From DATIXD01 sp035518875 (GTDB lineage: Bacteria; Pseudomonadota; Gammaproteobacteria; Methylococcales; Methylococcaceae), in the NCBI GenBank assembly GCA_035518875.1, contig DATIXD010000330.1, positions 1-5,293 of the forward strand: DNA of 5,293 nt, read 5' to 3'. Below the pieces are notes generated by a model. It worked only from the letters and a program-made list of their open reading frames with translations. It was not told the origin of the DNA and did not search any database. The number at the start of each line of letters is the position of its first letter. The first letter of the stretch is position 1. Shown here piece by piece: positions 5,186-5,293 of the stretch. A program made the translations under genes and the position numbers.

Positions 5186-5293
5186 TTACGCCGCCACAAC
5201 GCCGTGCCTGCCGATGAATTGCCCGCTGGTCCCCCGCGTTTGGGTAACCGCGTCTTCATCCGGCGAAGGTAACGCTATGCATCGGCCGCCGGC
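5186..5293 (-). CDS. Possible C-terminal end of an upstream gene, cut by the window edge
   Basis: A minus-strand frame is open from the window edge to TAA at 5186-5188, giving about 35 residues ending TSGQFIGRHGVVAA. It would lie in the same direction as the disrupted gene. An equally short plus-strand frame opens at ATG 5214 (MNCPLVPRVWVTASSS) and also runs off the edge, without a good ribosome site. Neither is recognised, and at most one is real. Confidence 0.2.
   Translation of the reverse strand, partial: AGGRCIALPSPDEDAVTQTRGTSGQFIGRHGVVAA

Overview
The window is GC-rich bacterial DNA that contains one complete insertion sequence of the IS21 family. The element has landed inside a chromosomal gene and split it. 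Two host proteins point to an Acidobacteriota-like soil bacterium, Solibacter/Bryobacter type: a PilZ-domain protein and a secreted START-like protein. This assignment rests on recalled family resemblance only and should be treated as tentative.

Layout on the + axis. Positions 1-188 are a possibly structured leader. A small PilZ protein follows at 189-611 (+), with a good Shine-Dalgarno sequence and both c-di-GMP motifs. Convergent to it, at 656-1430 (-), is the larger C-terminal part of a disrupted gene. Its N-terminal part, with a signal peptide, is at 4883-5022 (-). Between them, 1431-4882 is the mobile element (3,452 bp). It is bounded by matching ends (TGTTAGCGCC / TGTCAGCGCC) and a 6-bp target duplication TTGGAA on each side. 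Removing the element and one TTGGAA copy restores one uninterrupted 302-residue reading frame, which fixes the boundaries to the base.

All element genes run on the minus strand, in the same direction as the broken host gene. From the promoter side they are: a 164-residue Cys-rich, strongly basic accessory protein (4252-4746); istA, a DDE transposase (2665-4236); istB, an AAA+ helper ATPase (1989-2741); a likely rho-independent terminator (1882-1904 plus a T-tract); and an unexplained coding-like remnant (1589-1876) before the distal terminal repeat. istA starts 15 bp after the accessory gene and overlaps istB by 77 bp, so the three look like one operon. At about 3.45 kb the element is longer than a minimal two-gene IS21. 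The extra length is the accessory gene and the roughly 560-bp tail after istB.

The less ordinary parts are three near-perfect direct repeats of GTTGTTGTTTGCAAGAT, spaced 78 and 79 bp, inside the end of the accessory gene just before istA; two-block terminal repeats conserved at identical offsets; and the unidentified tail ORF. The last 270 bases contain the upstream region of the disrupted gene and only weak hints of further coding. I see no CRISPR array, tRNA, rRNA or defence system.
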